Shown: positions 5,328 through 7,594 of the stretch, piece after piece
Position numbering within the stretch: position 1 is the stretch's first letter
How the letters are laid out: each line of letters begins with the position of its first letter
DNA from: Actinomycetota bacterium
GTDB lineage: Bacteria; Actinomycetota; Coriobacteriia; Anaerosomatales; D1FN1-002
Direction of reading: 5' to 3'
Length of the DNA stretch: 7,594 nucleotides
Assembly: GCA_005774595.1 (NCBI GenBank)
Contig: VAUM01000070.1
Location: forward strand, 1 to 7,594
Made by a program: the position numbers and the translations under genes
The notes under the pieces: generated by a model
What the model saw: the letters and a program-made list of their open reading frames with translations, nothing else
The model's database searches: none
Told to the model about the DNA's origin: nothing

Positions 5328-6127
5328 GTGGACCTCGCGGTCGTCGACACCAGCGCCGTGCGGGGCGGCTCGTTCCTCCACCGCACCGCACCGGCCTCGA
5401 AGCTCGCCGCGCTCGCGCTCGTGCTCGCCGCGGTCGTCGTCTCGTGGAACGCGTTCGTCGTGCTCGCGCTGGCCCTCGCGCTCTCAGCGCTGGTGATCGC
5501 CTGCCGCCTTCCGGCACGCGCGGTGTTCGGCCTCGCCGCGTACCCCGCCGTGTTCGCCGCGGTGTTCGCGTTCGCCTCGGCGCCCGACGCGCTCACCGCG
5601 ACCGTCGTCGTGCTCAAAGCGGTGACCGCCGCGCTCGCCGCGCTCACGGTCGTGTTCACGACCCCCTACCCACAGGTGTTCGCAGCCGTCCAGCGGATCA
5701 CGCCCTCGCTCGTGGGCGACGCGCTGCTGATGACCTACCGCGCGCTCTTCATCATGCTCGGCAAGTTCGCCGACCTCACCCGCGCCGCCCGCCTGCGCAG
5801 CGCCGGCGCCCGCGACCCGGTCGCCCGCGCCCGCGTCGTGACGCGTGCGCTCGCCGGCCTGCTGCTGTACGCGCTCGACCTGGCCCAGCACGACTACGAC
5901 GTCATGCGCGTACGCGGCTACGAGGGCCGGCTGCGGACGGCGGCCGCGCGCTCCGACGCGCCCGCCCGCGACGCCGCGCTCGTGTGCGCTGCTGCGGCGC
6001 TGCTCGCCGCGTCCGCGGCGTGGCGCATGAGCGCGGAGGCCCTGAACCCCTACTCGTGGCTGCCGCCCGCGGCCGCGCTCGTCGCGCTGGCTGCCGCGGG
6101 CGCGGCGCACGGAGGACGGAGGAAGCG

Positions 6128-6131
<4 letters not shown>
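5328..6131 (+). CDS. cbiQ: ECF transporter transmembrane coupling protein CbiQ (EcfT)
   Basis: A 267-residue membrane scaffold that links CbiM to the ATPase. Hydrophobic segments occur at about 24-58, 65-84, 92-110, 133-146 and 216-258. The cytoplasmic coupling region carries two Arg-containing helices typical of EcfT proteins: ARLRSAG (154-160) and VMRVRGYEG (192-200). PHAR-like starts such as RGGSFLHRTAPASKL (12-26) match the usual N-terminal SPLHRLDPRxK pattern. The GTG at 5328 is taken as the start because it is one base after the cbiM stop and directly precedes the family homology; AGGGG at 5312-5316 is a rather distant ribosome binding site, so coupling to cbiM translation is likely. 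It overlaps cbiO by 4 nt (ATGA). Confidence 0.9.
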
Positions 6132-6988
<857 letters not shown>

Positions 6989-6991
6989 GAC

Positions 6992-7594
6992 TCAGCCCTC
7001 CAGCGCCGCGCGACCGGCCGCGCGTCCGAACTCGATGCACGCGGCGAGGTCGTCGGCCGTCGGCCGGTACTTGAGCGTGATCTCGCCGAGTACCGGCTCG
7101 ATACCGATCTCGGCCAAGCGCTCGGTCATCTGCTTCGTCGCGCCGCTGCTCCAGCCGAAGGAGCCGAAGACGCCCGCGACCTTGCCGGCCGGCTTGAGGC
7201 CCGCGAGGTACTGGAGGTAGCCGGCCGTGCGGTAGAGCATCCCGTGATGCAGGGTCGGTGAGCCGAGCAGCAGCACGCGCGCGTCGAGCAGGTCGCGAGT
7301 GACCTGCGCGAGGTGCGAGGCGGCCAGGTCGTACGCGGCGACCTCGGCGCCGGCCTGCGCGACGCCGTCGGTGATCGCGCGCGCCATCGCGTCGGTCGAG
7401 CCCCACATCGTGCTGTACGCGACGACGACCTTCGGCCGCGTCTCGCCGGCGGCCAACCGGCCGTACTCGGCGAGCACGGCGCCGACGTCGGCGCCCCGCC
7501 AGCCCACGCCGTGGGACGGGGCGATCGTGTCGATCGCCCCGCCGGTGCCGGCGACCTTCTCGAGCGTCTTGGCGATCTGGACGCCGAGCGGCAT
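6992..7594 (-). CDS. fprA: A-type flavoprotein / flavodiiron protein, C-terminal half (cut by window edge)
   Basis: The visible 200 residues are the end of the metallo-beta-lactamase-like domain plus the whole flavodoxin domain of an FprA-type flavodiiron protein, an O2 or NO reductase of anaerobes. Near the edge, IDTIAPSHGVGWR (21-33) holds the last conserved His of the diiron site. The flavodoxin part begins at VVVAYSTMWGSTDAMA (56-71), the FMN phosphate loop. The isoalloxazine loops follow: LLLGSPTLHHGML (108-120) and FGSFGWSSGATKQM (143-156). Family members are about 400 residues, so the ATG at the window edge is an internal methionine (the MPLG stretch) and the true start lies beyond 7594. 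No fused rubredoxin or flavin reductase domain follows; the protein ends at the flavodoxin domain. It would protect anaerobic metabolism from oxygen or nitric oxide. Confidence 0.9.
   Translation of the reverse strand: MPLGVQIAKTLEKVAGTGGAIDTIAPSHGVGWRGADVGAVLAEYGRLAAGETRPKVVVAYSTMWGSTDAMARAITDGVAQAGAEVAAYDLAASHLAQVTRDLLDARVLLLGSPTLHHGMLYRTAGYLQYLAGLKPAGKVAGVFGSFGWSSGATKQMTERLAEIGIEPVLGEITLKYRPTADDLAACIEFGRAAGRAALEG

Noticed and set aside
4442..5659. Long minus-strand open frame across cbiM and cbiQ
   Set aside because: Its translation is low-complexity (Ala, Arg, Glu, His-rich) with no domain, and it opposes two well-supported membrane protein genes.
5444..6127. Possible N-terminal extension of CbiO through the cbiQ region
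   Set aside because: The upstream frame is Arg-rich shadow sequence; the ATG at 6128 has a good ribosome binding site and the usual 4 nt overlap with cbiQ.
7592..7594. The ATG at the right edge as the true start of the flavoprotein
   Set aside because: The protein would begin inside the metallo-beta-lactamase domain and be half the family length; the gene is simply cut by the window.

Overview
The window is very GC-rich, almost fully coding DNA with frequent GTG starts and strong GGAGG-type ribosome binding sites. It has no RNA genes, insertion sequences or CRISPR arrays. High GC, a probable leaderless promoter, tungstate uptake, a cobalt/nickel-type ECF transporter and a flavodiiron protein suggest an anaerobic or microaerophilic high-GC bacterium. 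A deep-branching actinobacterium of the Coriobacteriia kind would fit, but this is an inference from style and gene content, not from a marker gene. The longest stretch without a gene is the 218 nt before tupA.

Left block (1-2173, minus strand): a LysR-type regulator, a 218 nt gap with a possible promoter and leader hairpin, the tungstate-binding lipoprotein TupA, and the start of the permease TupB, which runs off the left edge. This is a tungstate uptake operon with a candidate regulator upstream. A palindrome of LysR-box form (2210-2224) lies in the short divergent gap to a plus-strand SGNH/GDSL lipoprotein hydrolase (2264-3100).

Middle block (3101-4058): a compact HEPN-MNT toxin-antitoxin module. 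The first gene fuses an XRE helix-turn-helix to a minimal nucleotidyltransferase with an intact GSX10DXD motif. The second is a HepT/DUF86 HEPN protein with an intact RX4HXY motif, overlapping the first by 20 nt. Ahead of it, two 16 bp palindromes are interleaved with a good promoter whose predicted transcription start falls on the GTG start codon. This suggests a leaderless, autorepressed transcript.

Right block (4047-6988): a promoter inside the 3' end of hepT, a perfect 7-1-7 Fur-family box at the predicted transcription start, and a four-gene operon. The operon encodes a Fur-family metalloregulator (Zur- or Nur-like), CbiM, CbiQ and CbiO: an ECF metal transporter without a separate CbiN. 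Regulator and transporter probably form one metal-responsive, self-repressed circuit. The operon converges, with a 3 nt gap, on a minus-strand A-type flavoprotein (flavodiiron protein) cut by the right edge.

No wholly new system is evident. The most noteworthy items are the operator/promoter architecture of the HTH-MNT/HepT module and the Fur-box-controlled CbiMQO operon with an unusual CbiM.
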